Shown here: positions 20,325 through 31,938 of the stretch, in pieces
Numbering within the stretch: the stretch's first letter is position 1
How the letters are laid out: each line of letters opens with the position of its first letter
Notes under the pieces: model-generated
Told to the model about the DNA's origin: nothing
The model's input: the letters and a program-made list of their open reading frames with translations, nothing else
Database searches by the model: none
Assembly: GCA_008704415.1 (NCBI GenBank)
Contig: VXIS01000294.1
Location: 1-61,031 of the forward strand
Length of the DNA stretch: 61,031 bases
Reading direction: 5' to 3'
Source of the DNA: Sphaerosporella brunnea
Lineage: Eukaryota; Ascomycota; Pezizomycetes; Pezizales; Pyronemataceae
Program-made: the position numbers and the translations under genes

Positions 20325-20433
20325 GGTCAGATATCGAGCGGTGTATCAAAGGGTAAAAGAAAGGCGAGGTGAAGACGAGGTGAAGACGAGGTGTTGGAGG
20401 TCTGAAGGGCCTTGAGGCGCCGAGAAGGGTTCC

Positions 20434-20440
20434 TTTATAG
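20434..20440 (-). promoter_or_regulatory. TATA box of the Ngaro-like element
   Basis: On the minus strand, CTATAAA in CTTCCTATAAAGGAACC lies ~110 bp before the gag ATG, a fitting position for the element's promoter. Confidence 0.5.
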
Positions 20441-20560
20441 GAAGCCGGCCAAAAGGAACTCTCCACCTTCGGCACTATAGCTGAATCCTCGCCCCTGGCC
20501 TCTCGTCCAGACACTCGGCGCTGCTCCGACCCACTAGCTCGCAGTCTGACTGCCCATATT

Positions 20561-20640
20561 TTCGGGTTTTCCGCCTTGCGCCACCGGGACCGTGTTGCGC
20601 CACCGCAGCGGCTCGCTTTGCTCTATATATAGTGATGGTC
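20561..20640. repeat. block shared with 40641-40715
   Basis: TCGGGTTTTCCG, CCACCG-GTGTTG, GCAGCGGCTC and CTTTGCTCTATAT recur in the same order at 40641-40715. Given its position just beyond the Ngaro promoter, it may be part of the element's terminal repeat, with the 40.6 kb copy a relic. Confidence 0.55.
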
Positions 20641-21774
20641 AACAGTGACAGATTTTTCGATTAGGACCCTCGTCTGGTGACAGGATTTGTTTAAGGTACA
20701 GCGCTAAGTGATAATGACATTTAGGTTAGGTTTTGACGTTCGATCACGCCCCAATGACTGGTGATATACTATCCTCAACGCCCTGTACAGTAATGTATAC
20801 GCGAAAGTCACATAGCCGGCTAGTGATTGGTATGGTAATGTTGTGTGTTGTGGCAACATTTTATTCTCTTTCCTTCCTCACCTTGATGTATGCCGTTTGC
20901 AGAGCAGATGAGAGATCAGACGAGGACGACCTTGCTGTTGAAATCAATTCTACACTTGTTGATTTGGTCATATCACAGGTTACCAACATTTATTACTATG
21001 TGGTTGTTGTGTGACAGCTTGCTCTCAGTTCGTCGAAAAATGATGTGCATAAATGCCGCTTAGCCCTGCATTTGATAAACTTTTGCGGGCAAGTGTACAC
21101 CCACCATGCAGACGCTGCGTCCATCCCAACGTTGAAAACTTCAATTGGAAAGCATCACGTCCAACCAACGCAACTCCGAGATAACGATGCTTGATAACAC
21201 GTGTTTTGTAATTTCCCTTTGCCAGTGACGATCCAGTTAGTGGCCGAAAAGTAGGTGCTTCATCGGGTGGTGTTTTGCATATTCTAAAGTTTCACTGTGC
21301 ACCACACCACCGCCCACAATCTACAGGCTATAGGTTCCATGCAAAGCGGTGACGAGACCAAACTTCCATCTGTACGACCTACAGTTGATCGACAGCCGTC
21401 GTTGATATGAATCATGGCACTGGGTATTGTATCGAGTGATCAACAGAGAAGTCGTAGTTGCGAGGCTTCTCCGTTGGACTTAATGAGATGCATATTCATC
21501 CACATTAGACCCTATGATCTGCAATCATTCCTGGCAGGAGGATACCTACCTGATGCCATCACCAATGACTAGTAGTTCAGACGTCATATTATCAGATGGA
21601 AAATGTTCTCATATTGATCTTCAGACAGATAGCACACAACAAAGGAAAGAAATATGAAGGGAACCGCTGCAGTTTTCCATAAACCTACTTGATACATGCC
21701 ATTTGAAGCTAACCCAGACGCCTTTCAGTTTGTTCATGATGCTCGGAGTGCGGAAGTTGTGGGCCGTTGTTACT
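20641..21774. other. no firm gene; one hydrophobic open frame
   Basis: A plus-strand frame at 20733-21014 (93 residues) has one membrane-like segment (GMVMLCVVATFYSLSF) and a second hydrophobic end. It lacks splice or domain support and may be an exon of a decayed membrane protein. Nothing else is seen. Confidence 0.3.
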
Positions 21775-22059
21775 TCAGTCACGCGTCATCACGGATTTGT
21801 TCTGAGACAGTATGTGGTGAACAATCGGCATCAACAGATGCATCTTCACCTGAGGGAATTCACGCTGGAGTAACTGTAAAAAGATTGCCTGCTCCTCGTA
21901 GTGAAATTGTTTCAACACGATGGGGCGCTCCTTTAGATCAACCGGTGAAAGCGAGCGAATGGTTGCAGCTAGATCCCGGTACTCAGTTTGCGTCATTCCG
22001 GGGAGGCCGAAGGCTTCAGCCGCTTTAACGGCCCATTTAGTCGTAGTGTAGTTCGCCAT
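21775..22059 (-). CDS. small hypothetical protein (94 aa)
   Basis: The ATG at 22059 (the frame is open further upstream, but that part has no coding look) gives MANYTTTKWAVKAAEAFG, a probably fully helical small protein with charged and Leu/Gln-rich parts (HYEEQAIFLQLLQREF) ending SVMTRD. It is compact, has no disruption, and is preceded by an AT-rich leader. Family not recognised. It stands alone between non-coding stretches. Confidence 0.4.
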   Translation of the reverse strand: MANYTTTKWAVKAAEAFGLPGMTQTEYRDLAATIRSLSPVDLKERPIVLKQFHYEEQAIFLQLLQREFPQVKMHLLMPIVHHILSQNKSVMTRD

Positions 22060-24546
22060 AATCGGTTTGATTGAGTGTAGGTTATGTGTTATATGCGGAT
22101 AGATATGAGAGGAGTTACGCTTTCGGATTGAATTTATTTTCGAGGACGCAGGATGTGTGGCGATATGAAACATTCGATGTATTGCAGAATTTGTGGTAAC
22201 CGCAGACAGGTGGGCACGGGCAGGTGGACCCTGGAATGGAGCATTCTGTGCGCCCATCCAAAATCAATGTGTTCGGGATGAACGCCGTGGACTCTGCTGC
22301 CTCATCGTTCGTACGTCACCAAAGTTCCGGGTCCCAAGTGTGCATGCACACAGATCATGCCACACTAGTTTCCCGTGTTTTTAGTCAAATTCTTGGCTTG
22401 CTGTCACCGCACATCCTTTGCTGTTCGTCACCGCAGCAGTGTTATGCCACCGTCAATGATAGTGGTACCTGAGATTCAGCTTCACATGCTGCTGCACTGA
22501 ACGTGATCGGCCATCCTTGGCACCATGAGCGCCCACCTAAATCGCCTGTCTCACTGGTTACGATACTGGGATGACACCATCAGACGCTCCCTGCATGTGA
22601 AACGCCGCTGCCGCCCCGACCATCGCATTTTCCGGGATTTTCGACGGGTGAGCATTTGTGAATGCTGACATCGATACCTTCGCCGGGACCGGAGACTGGT
22701 CATCAGATACTCACAAGCGGCACCCGCCGCCCCCCCCACCACGTCTTCCCCGACCACAGTGTACTACTCTAGTAGGCCTGAGGAATCTTGCATACCGTTA
22801 TGGACCGAAACCCAAAGGTCTAGGTGAGCATCACTTCAACTATACCACAGTCGATGTTAAAACAAACAAGGGGTGTTCCAATACCACGTGTGATGAACCG
22901 AAAGGTACTGGAGTCGACATTCAGGAAGTGGTATCTAACAACCGATCTCGAGGAGATATTTCAAGCCGCAGCGACAATACTAGTTATACGGCTAGGTCAA
23001 CCAAAATAGGGTTCCCGCCCCTCTTGATTTTGTGCAGCTATCATTGTTGTCTGCCTCTCGTCGAACATCCGCCGCACATCATGCTGCTGGAACCGGCCGC
23101 AAAAGTGAACTTAAAGCTCTCAAACCGTTATTCAACAGATGCTCTGTACCGGCTGGAGGACTGGCAGGCTGTTCCGACTGGGCACCAGTGGTTGGTGAGA
23201 ACAGCAGAAACTCGCAGCCGTCGGTAAACACAAGGGAGCGCAGAAGACTATACATTGAAGGCGGTTTAAAGGTGAAGCGGGAAGGTGTATTGGTGGGAGG
23301 TGTATGTGGAGGACGTCGTTTCGAGCATTGTACTTGAACACACGGTCAGCTCGAGCTGGCAGGCGACCTCCCTTTCCCGGCTGGCATGGTTCATCGCCGG
23401 CCTGAGCATTTACCGCCAGTGTATGGGGAGAATGAGGGTGTTTCAAGGCTAAGGCTCTCAAGTAGATGCTCTAGAGGCGCTATTCTGTCGAGAGTAGAGC
23501 CTCAAACATCTGGAGGTAGAGTGGGAGCCGGAGGGGCTGCATAATTGTCTTATTCTGATCCTAGACAGTCAATTGGAGGCGTACAAAATTAATGGGGATG
23601 GTGTGTAATAACATAGTTGAAGCGATAAAGCCTTATATAGAAAGAAACGAGCACGTGCCACCTGCCTGAAAAGTGTAAGATAACACATCTTAACTGATAG
23701 GAAAAACGGCACGCGGGTGACTCCACAACAACATAATATCACGCCACTGAGGGAAATAATGCCACAAATAAGTTACAGGATGATAGGAAATAATGCAACT
23801 TGAATAAAATAGAGGTGATTAAAACCAGAGTGACGACACATGATTCGGTGTGGACGTTGGATATTACCCAATGCGGTTGGTGAGTGATTGGCCATGATTA
23901 AGAATCGCGGCCATGTTGGACCCAGACTGCAACAGCCGGCGCAGTTTCGATTTTCTTAAGGGAGATAGCCGATGGGAAGAAACTCAAGTTCGGGTGTTGA
24001 ATCTCTCTGTACTGTCGCGGCTGGAATCATTGCACATCACGTGCCGCGTGGGTTAGGTTTAGCTTTCTACCACCCCGCTCGGTACCCCCCTCTATCTCAA
24101 CAACGGCACGACGGATCTGATTCAAATTGATGTAGTAGGATACATGAAAACAAGCCCTCCAAATATCAGCCCTTGTGGCCTGGGCCCGCCGCAACCTCAC
24201 ATATGTGAAAAATATAACCCTAACCCTGTGCGGCCCGTGATGTTCAACGATTCCGGCCGCGTGAGTACGTATAAGCCATTTTCGAGTGGCTGCAACGCAG
24301 ATCACGCAGGGGAATTGCGAGATCTCATTTAGCTGAAAACCGTGGATACACAGGGACTCTCGATATTTCTCAAACGCCGAACAGCAGAATCCGGGAGTCT
24401 CCACTCATTGACAGTGAATGGTGGAGATGGTTGTGCACGGTGAGGAATAAGTATAGATTGGGAGACATTCTTGATGCACCTTTTTTGAAAGGTACAAACC
24501 AGTAGCCAACAGCCCCCCTGCTGATAAGCGCCCTCCATTCCCGTGA
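22060..24546. other. no gene seen
   Basis: Only scattered open frames. A CCCTAACCCT motif occurs near 24219. There is no support for a gene, RNA or element. Confidence 0.35.
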
Positions 24547-25700
24547 TTATCCGTCGTAATTGTCTTCACCTTCCGAGGTGTTGCCGTCCCAGTTCTGGCG
24601 TAGACATCTCGGGGTCCTGTCAATCTTGCAGACAGCATCGACAGGCGTCTCAGGCGCCGACGGTGCAGAAGAACCTTCCATTTCACCATTAGCCGGCTTC
24701 TGCGGAGTGCCCAGGCGTACTAACCTATCGACACTACGTATCAAGATGTAGAGGATGTTCCCGATCACTGCGTTCGTGGCGTCGTTGAGGTCGCCAAATG
24801 CCAGCGTGATGTCCTCGCCCCTTCGGAACACCTTCTGAGGATCAATTGATAGGAACAGGTAGTCTATGCCGTCCATCGCTACGCCGTACACGGTTGTATC
24901 TTTCCGGCCCAGCGCAACACGGCTAGCGTGTACGCGTGCCATGTGCCCGAGTAGCCTGTCGCACGCGCTTTCCACGCCGCCTGGCCGCTTCGCCATCACG
25001 ATGCGCGGGCAGCAGTAGTGTGAGTCCCGCGAGCGGAAAGAGCTTGGGACGAAGTCAACTCCATAGTCGATGCGCCCGCAGTACAGCTTGTTGTCCGCAG
25101 GTTTGAGTTATTCGATTTCGAATCCGGCGTGGAGAGCGAGCTGGCCGTCCTGCTCGGGGGGGGGGGGGGGCTTGACAGTGGAACTCGCGGTTTGCGCGCA
25201 ACGACAGGCGCACGCGCATGACGAGGTATTTTCACCGGATATCAACGTCCACCGGCAGGCACACACGCACGAAGCGATGCTAACCAACGCCTGCTCTTCC
25301 TGATTTTTCTGCAATCGGCGTCAGCGCTGCACGGAACTTCATGACTCGATTGAGCACCCACCAGGATAATCGGCACCTCATCAAGGATGGCGTCAACCGC
25401 GGTACGACCGAGCAGCTCGGGGTGGGGTTCAAAGTTGCGGGAATATGTTCCGAAAAACCGCCGGAGGGATTGCGAGGGGCCCTTGTTGGTGCCGAAAGTG
25501 TCGATGGCGTAGCGGGCGTCGGCGAGGCTGGCCGCAGGGTCCCACCCATAGAACGAGGAAACCCCAAACGCTGTGAGAACTGTTCCAGCTCGCAGTTGGT
25601 GTGGAGGCGACGGCAGACCGGTGGAGAGCAGCGAGAGCGCACGCCCGCTGGCAGAGTTGCGTCTGGCGAGATGCGGTCGCAAAACGGCAGCAGTGCCGAA
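24547..25700 (-). pseudogene. decayed conserved-looking gene, unrecognised
   Basis: Read on the minus strand, protein-like segments follow one another in shifting frames. They are SSFYGWDPAASLADARYAID...LLGRTAVDAILDEV (25590-25360), then VCLPVDVDIR and YLVMRVRLSLRANREF broken by a stop (~25280-25190), then a segment entered after a G/C homopolymer (25156-25170) and ended by TAA, and then YCGRIDYGVDFVP...DTTVYGVAMDGIDYLFLS...NILYILIRSVDRLV to the stop at 24547. At least two nonsense codons and frame changes make it a pseudogene. It stands head-to-head with the Crinkler/RHS relic. Function unknown. Confidence 0.5.
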
Positions 25701-26320
25701 TCAGAAGCATCGTGTCCCTCTGTCGCGTTGTTGCCGCCTGTATCGTCCTCCAGTCTCTGGTCCTGTTCGGTGGTGGTGTGTGGCGATGGCGAGTTTGCGG
25801 TTGGCTGTCGTTGCGTCCTCAGATCACCAACCCCTACTTGCCCCTGGCCGCTCGGAGCACAACCGTGGTCAATGACGGAACATTGGGCGATGACTTGCGC
25901 AGGAGCCGCTGTCTGGGATTTGAGCCAAGCCTGGGGTCATGGCAATCCGCTCGAACTCTCACAGCCATGCTCCAGCGGCAAAGATGCTGGTTGGAAGTGC
26001 GTGCCACGATCAAACACGATACCTGGACACAGTTAACGCCCCATTGGCAACCAATACAGTTGTATTTATTGGTGGGTCGCCTATGGATCGAGGAATCTAC
26101 CACCGAACGCCCCCTCGCAGAAACTCCCAGCCGATTGGTGTTCCTATTTGGCGGCGTCGACGTGCCGTATCGCGGGGTCGCAGCCTGCCGTCGACTGGTA
26201 ATCGGCTTTCTAGGCAACCAACGTGTGGCATGCAGGACGCGATGGGATTAGGGTTAGCACGGAGTGCTGACGGATGAATAGACACGCTTTCCTGTTTTGT
26301 GAGTTCACGAGTGATTTCTA

Positions 26321-27675
26321 GTGAAGCACAACCGCAAGCTTTTTTTCCGGCCCCGCTCACTCGTCCACCGCCGCGCCCTCATCCACCGCTGCGGGCACCC
26401 CAATCCCCCCTTCCGGTCCCTCAGTTCCCGCAAGCGGATACACAGTCTATCACTCGATTCTCCTCCAACTGGTTTAGTTGATCCGCAAGTGGACCTCGAG
26501 GGCTGGTAACAGGATTCCGCCACCATAAGTACCTGAAGAAGGACTACTCTCCCAGAGAGTTTTTTTTTCCCTGTCTGGACCTTGGAGGAGGTCGTTGCTG
26601 GATTGTCAGTCAAGCGCCTCCCCACACGGTGTAGCAAGGATGTTCGACAGCTAACGTTGAGGCAGTGTGATTTGGCGCCTTGACCTCCAATATCTGGAAA
26701 ACGCTCGCTACCTGTATGAAAGGTTTGGACCCATTGCGCGGCTGCTATATCAACATCTTTTGGGTACACGACTCTGTGCATTCGAGTGCCTCTGGAAATG
26801 TTGTCAAGTTGTCCGCCAGCATTGCCGAGCGCGTCAGCGAGTATGAAAACCCTCTCGACGACACGATCTACCGCATGCTGCGCACCGTGCCAACGAGTTA
26901 CGAGGCCGCGGAATACGGCGCGGGCCGCAGCCACTCGATATGGGTGATGCACCCAGCGCCAGATGATAGCGGATATGAATATATCTCGACAAGCTCTGTC
27001 ATGACGTTAGTTACACCTCATGTCGGGCACAAGGTCGGACTTGCGATATGCTGGCAGACTACCGAAGGTGCTCTGCATCTGTATAGATTTCTGCTCAGGC
27101 ACAGCGAGACAGCGACTGCGGCTGGTTGGGTGTTTGAGACAAGAGTGCATTTGATATTTCAGGGCGGCAGCGACCTCAATCCTAGCCCTTTGCACAACGC
27201 GACCGCCTCTCTACAGCTCACGATTAAGGCCGACGAATCAATTACCTCCAACCGGTCAGCCGACTTAGGGCCAACGCAGCGGCTCGCGTCAAAATCCCGA
27301 AAAATCCATCCAGAGCGGTTTGGTGTCTATATGAAGCCAGGGAGGTGTAATCTTACGGCACTTGACTCACTCGTGATCGTAAATTGTCCGGTCACCGGCG
27401 AACCAATGGTGGTAATGTTCCAAACGACTATCAGCGTCTCTCACCCAGTCAAGCCCTGCGGGTTAGAGTCGCTGTGGGAACAGATACCGGCAGAAGCGAA
27501 GACAGCGACGCCGGCAATAATCTTTGTGATCCCAAAGGAGAACGTCGCGAAGTTTAAACGCCAGCCGATCGTACCGTCTGTCGCTGCCGGACCCTTCCGA
27601 GCGTGGCGGCAATACGTTCTCCCGCTCAGCATGGCCGAGTTGTGGCAGTTGGACCCGAAAAATGTGAAATTATAA
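26321..27675 (+). pseudogene. Crinkler/RHS-type effector-like gene, decayed 5' part
   Basis: The open frame 26680-27675 carries the middle and C-terminal regions of basidiomycete Crinkler/RHS-like proteins: SGYEYIS, GWVFETRVH, then MVVMFQTTISVSHPV, GLESLWEQIP, AIIFVIPKENV and WRQYVLPLS. Upstream pieces lie in other frames: VDPQVDLEG (~26470), FFFPVWTLEEVV (~26550-26590, the Trp-x-x-x-Glu box after the NTPase core) and YERFGPIARLL (~26710-26750, the FGP-PR box). The P-loop half is not found, and several frame breaks occur. The gene at 59219 has matching motifs, so the two are paralogues. Whether the domain has toxic or regulatory activity here is unknown. Confidence 0.65.
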
Positions 27676-28722
27676 GGCGAAGAGTGTTTTGTTGAGTTCG
27701 CAATGCGTCTCCTTCTACCCTTTTTTTAGCATTGTGGTGTTTTTGTTTTTTTTTGCATCGCGCGGTGGATCAGTAGAGTGTTGTTGAGCGGTCAACCTTT
27801 TTGATGGTCATCGGCTCGTGCATTGGGTTACGGCGACATATTGTATTGGCATTGTAGAGGGCTCCATCATGGTCATTATGGTAATAATCATCATGATGAA
27901 TCTCAACCTATAAGATTGATTTCAGTTGAGAGATTGAATTAGCGAGATAATGTGAACGACAAACCTCGATTCCCGTTGTCAGTAGACCCCCTTCTATAAC
28001 TAATACTGCATAGGCTGACGCCTAGATGCCCAGTTGTCCTGTCATATATCTATGCATTGTGGTCTATACTACCATGTTGTTGGCCGATGGGTGAGGATAG
28101 TAGCCTGTGTATCTGAGCCTGGTTTTTGTGGCTCAGGAAAAGACATGGTCAGGCTTGCTTCAACAGCCTACCACAGTAGCGACACATCAGGCGAAAAGAA
28201 CGGAGCCACTAGCGCATATCATGGGAAGCCTCAGTGTCTCGCAGCCTTCCACGGCGCGTGCTCGAGAGTATTCCAGCCCATGCGCCATCCGATCTGCTCT
28301 TCCTTGACGTCACGGCACCATCCCATTTCCCCTTCTTCTGCTCATGGAAGAAACGCCTGAAACCGGGGACCACAGATCAACAGCAAGCGGGTAGCTGATA
28401 GTATGCACAACACTGTAATGCCTCTTCCCAGATGCGACACCAGCTGCACGCTGCACGCGTATCTTTCGCAGTCAGAATGTCCTAGTCGTACGCGGCTTTG
28501 CTAAGCTGAGACAACCTAGCATAGTAAATCACGGTCTGAACCCAGGCCATTTCTGGCCTCGCGGTCTGCAGCCACGGTTACAGCTGAGGGGGCGATTCGG
28601 GAGAGAGAGAGGTATCTCCCACACAATATCTGAGATCCAAAACTCGGTGCGAACCTCGTGAATTACAGTAGGTGTGGCGCCGTTGCGAGTTCTGGAATGT
28701 ATTCCTGTCCTGCAATCAGTGC
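27676..28722. other. no gene seen
   Basis: T-rich sequence follows the Crinkler/RHS stop. I find no other gene or repeat. Confidence 0.4.
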
Positions 28723-29150
28723 TGTGTATGCGTTTGTGACCTTTTCGTGAGCTTATAAGATGCCCTATACCATAGACGCAAATAAACCCAGACCCGTTTG
28801 TGTGTGTACCAGTCTTGATGAATACAAAGAAGAGACTGAAAAACAGGTCACTGATCAAATCAGAATTTATTGATGATAGTCGATACAATCTGGGCTGCTC
28901 GAAAGGCCGTATCAAAAGAAGAGAAAGAGAATGAATCTAGGAAAAGCTCGCAGGTTTTATAGCCAACGATGCCAAATACATGATGTCACAATAAAAGGTC
29001 ATAGCTAAGTGGAAAATTCGTAAAATAAGGAAATGATGGTCATAAGACCTACACCGTCTCCCTTGCGAAGGCTAGAACATTCCAAATGACGCAGCAAAGG
29101 AAGGTAAAGAAACTCATAAGAGAAATCATACTAAGTGTAACAATCTCACA
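28723..29150 (-). repeat. LTR copy C of the gypsy family
   Basis: On the minus strand it begins TGTGAGATTGTTACACTTAG at 29150. It retains GGCTATAAAACCTGCGAGC and the AATAAATTCTG region, and ends near 28723 (CGAAAAGGTCACAAACGC...CACA). It is shorter than copy A, lacking ~70 bp after the first 35. No gypsy coding sequence flanks it, so it is a solo LTR or fragment. A 5-bp target duplication is not visible. Confidence 0.75.
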
Positions 29151-29297
29151 GCCTTTCTACCCACCGTTTGCGCTTACTCCTATGCTGGTCATTGCGGCTG
29201 CGGTTGCAACCCAGTGGCAACCATTTGCACTGACATGTTGCCGGATCCAGCGTGTTGCAAGGGAGATGGGCGAAGGAACCGTTCATTATATAAGACG

Positions 29298-29525
29298 TTA
29301 CCGTGATGTTTGTGTTTCCGGTACTTTTAACTGTGTGTGGAACACGTTCCGGATCCCGAACACAATGCGCCCCATAATGGGTACTTTTAAGTTGCAGATC
29401 CTATATAATTAACAGTAACTGAATACAAGGCTTTACCGTGCTGTTGGTGTTTTCGGTACTTTTAACAATGCGTGGGATACGTTCCAGCTCCCGAACATCC
29501 ATGCACCCCAGAATGGGTACTTTTC
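29298..29525 (+). repeat. imperfect tandem duplication (~136 bp period)
   Basis: TTACCGTGATGTTTGTGTTT...GGGTACTTTTAA recurs as TTTACCGTGCTGTTGGTGTTT...GGGTACTTTTCAA. Each copy carries GGTACTTTTAAC, ACGTTCC and CCCGAACA. Confidence 0.6.
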
Positions 29526-31432
29526 AACCGCTGGTCCTGCAAGTAACAGTACGAGCGCTTCCTTTGTGAGAATAGTAGACATTAATTTTGGATATTGTAC
29601 ACCTCCAGTTGCACGTTCCGAATGCGTAATTGCATCTTTCACTTGGCCGGGATGGATCTAGCGTCCACTACCAAGACGCTGAATGGTGGGGCCCTTGCTA
29701 TGTTATACACAAGCCGGTGGATATGCCACTGGAGCTGCCATAGTTCCGTAGAAACGCTTTGGCTATAGCTGGTCAATTTCTCGCTCTCAATCATGTTGCA
29801 TTCGATCGCTTGCGACCATAGCTCGACCTGCAGATACATTCCAGGGTTTCATGGAATCCGCTGTGGTATCGCAAACAAGCCAGGTAGAGTGAGAGGGATG
29901 CACTCAGGGGAGCGGCCGCATTGCCCCTGCAGGACGGGCAACCATTGCGCGTCACTGAGAATTACCTCGATTACCGTTGGTTATATGACCCAACAAGTTG
30001 TCAGCTGTCTACGCGACCGGTCCGCGTCATCGCCGTTGCGGGTTGACCGATAGCGACAGGGGACAGCGGATCCGCTCACTGCTTCGCCAACTAATAGGTT
30101 GAGTCTATGAAAGTAAATGCATTCCGTGATTCGTCCACGGATCCTTACACTCACTCGCTCCCGGGTAATAGTCTGGTCAATGCCGGCTGATGCGAACCCA
30201 CCCCACACCCGCACTCTGCTTTGCGGTGTGCAGTTTAGTGATTAGGTTGAACAGGTAGCTGCGATCCCCTATGTAAGTGCATTCAAACTGAGTCATCCAG
30301 CCGAGTTGCCTTCCCTACTGTGATCCTTCCTTGCAAACGCACACTGTTTTAAATTTTTGAACCTCTTTTCAATTTGAGCTTGCACCAGGATTCTATCTTG
30401 CAACAGACGACCACGACTACTAGACGATTTTTTAAGTATGCGGATGCTCAAGAAACCCTAACCCAGGCCAGCACCGGGATACTTAAAAAATCATCGAGTA
30501 GAGCTTGTGGTTGAGCACGGGGATATATGTCCTTTACCTCGCCTAACTGATCTTATACCCGCAGTATGTAATACGCTGACTTCTACTTGCAACCTCGCGC
30601 TCCGGCTGGCCAAAAATTCACTTTGTGATAAGTCACGGACCCGGATGTTACATGGTCGCAGCTAAACCGCCTGAACTCACGGCCTGGAGAGCTTTGTTTT
30701 TCAGGATCGTCATAGAGCCATCGTGTAGCTCTTTCACGGACCGTAAAGCATAAGTGATTGTTATATCATGCTCAGGCGCAAGAACGCGGGATATCGTAGG
30801 TTTTCTCAAATCGCGGTTGTCGTGGCACGGATATCCCATGGTAAACGCCACCATTGATTAGACAATGTATCTACCAAAAACTGTGTTTGAAAGAACAACC
30901 GCTGTGCTCAAATAATCCGTATATGGTGGTTATATAATGGTTTGACATACCTGAATGTTGGGTGCAACGTCGAGCGACCTCACGTGTTCGATGAGTGAAT
31001 CGAATCTCCGTAAAATGCAGCTTGCTATTAATTCAGTAGTTTCAGCATTGGGAGGGGACGTCGTCGCCGAAATTGGGCAAAGCCGATCACTCCAGCAAGT
31101 CCCCGGTGATGGTCACTACTCGATTCCCACCTGCTGTCGATCACCGCGGGGATTGGATCACTGCCTGCACTCAATATAGCTGTCGTAGTCAATTCGCCGG
31201 TCGGACACAATAAAACAAAACTAGTTGTAAATACGCTCTTCAGAAGCCGTGCTCTTTGCATAGTTGATTGCTCATAATGATGAAATGGGACCTTCACTGA
31301 CGTTTCACAAACTGAGTAGCCATAATAGTGCACAGGCACCAAATACGCGAAAGCTATTGAACATGAACCAATCTCGCCCTCGCGCAACATCAAAAGAAAC
31401 CGGTTCCACGCCTTCATGCACGCCTCGCCGAA
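29526..31432. other. no gene seen except a hairpin
   Basis: Several modest open frames but none with domain or splice support. A strong hairpin lies at 30417-30502 (listed separately). Confidence 0.35.
30417..30502. repeat. hairpin with telomere-like loop
   Basis: CTACTAGACGATTTTTTAAG pairs with CTTAAAAAATCATCGAGTAG (few mismatches). The loop holds AAACCCTAACCC. Confidence 0.55.
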
Positions 31433-31873
31433 CTAACTCCAGCACCAGTGCAAATACAAAGCGATCAATGACCAGAACACAACCAGCGTAATGAACCCAG
31501 AGACGTCCCTTCCGCTTGTCGTCTGGCGTGCATGTGAGTGTGTGAGGACCTGCGCAGACTGCGCGGCCTGCATTCCGTGCTTTTCCTTCTCGACTTGGGA
31601 TGGGAAGCGCCTCCAGCGCGCAATCTCACACTCTTCCCAGCCCGAGATATGGCTTACGGTCACTCCTTCAGGGTTCGCTGGTGACAACACTCGTCGGTGG
31701 CCAGAAGAGGTTGGCAGGGGCAGTGCGGTTGTGTACTGCGGTTCGAATGACGGCGCGCGATATCCTGTATAGCGTACGAAGTGGCTGCCGGGTTGAGGCG
31801 GAAGGTTGATCAAAGGCCGTCGCTGTGCAGCCCTCGCAGGCAGAACTAAATAAGAAAATGGTTCTGGATACAT
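31433..31873 (-). CDS. possible small tail-anchored protein
   Basis: The 146-residue frame starts MYPEPFSYLVLP, has a polar Pro/Ser-rich body, a basic helical patch (RWRRFPSQVEKEKHG) and a C-terminal hydrophobic helix (FITLVVFWSLIALYLHWCW), as in tail-anchored membrane proteins. It lies 65 bp downstream of the long repeat gene on the same strand. No family recognised, and no splice evidence. Confidence 0.3.
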   Translation of the reverse strand: MYPEPFSYLVLPARAAQRRPLINLPPQPGSHFVRYTGYRAPSFEPQYTTALPLPTSSGHRRVLSPANPEGVTVSHISGWEECEIARWRRFPSQVEKEKHGMQAAQSAQVLTHSHARQTTSGRDVSGFITLVVFWSLIALYLHWCWS

Positions 31874-31938
31874 GGGATCAAAAGTGCTTTCTGGCGGATT
31901 TTTCTGCCGGGAAAAATTAGCAACTAAACTCCGTCACA

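Larger units (their letters stand above)
16384..20640 (-). mobile_element. Ngaro-like (DIRS-order) tyrosine-recombinase retrotransposon
   Basis: Minus-strand order is gag, reverse transcriptase-RNase H, tyrosine recombinase, with no integrase, protease or LTR. This layout, without the methyltransferase domain of DIRS1-type elements, is that of Ngaro elements known from basidiomycetes. All three reading frames are open, so the element looks young. Outer boundaries are approximate: the right limit is taken at a repeat block (20561-20640) that recurs at 40641; the left limit is the recombinase stop. Confidence 0.85.

Noticed and set aside
16029..20640. Split direct repeats of the Ngaro element
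   Set aside because: No convincing matches between the 16.0-16.4 and 20.3-20.7 kb sides could be found by eye, so ends are left open.
24211..24225. Interstitial telomere from CCCTAACCCT
   Set aside because: Only one and a half units; too short to be more than chance.
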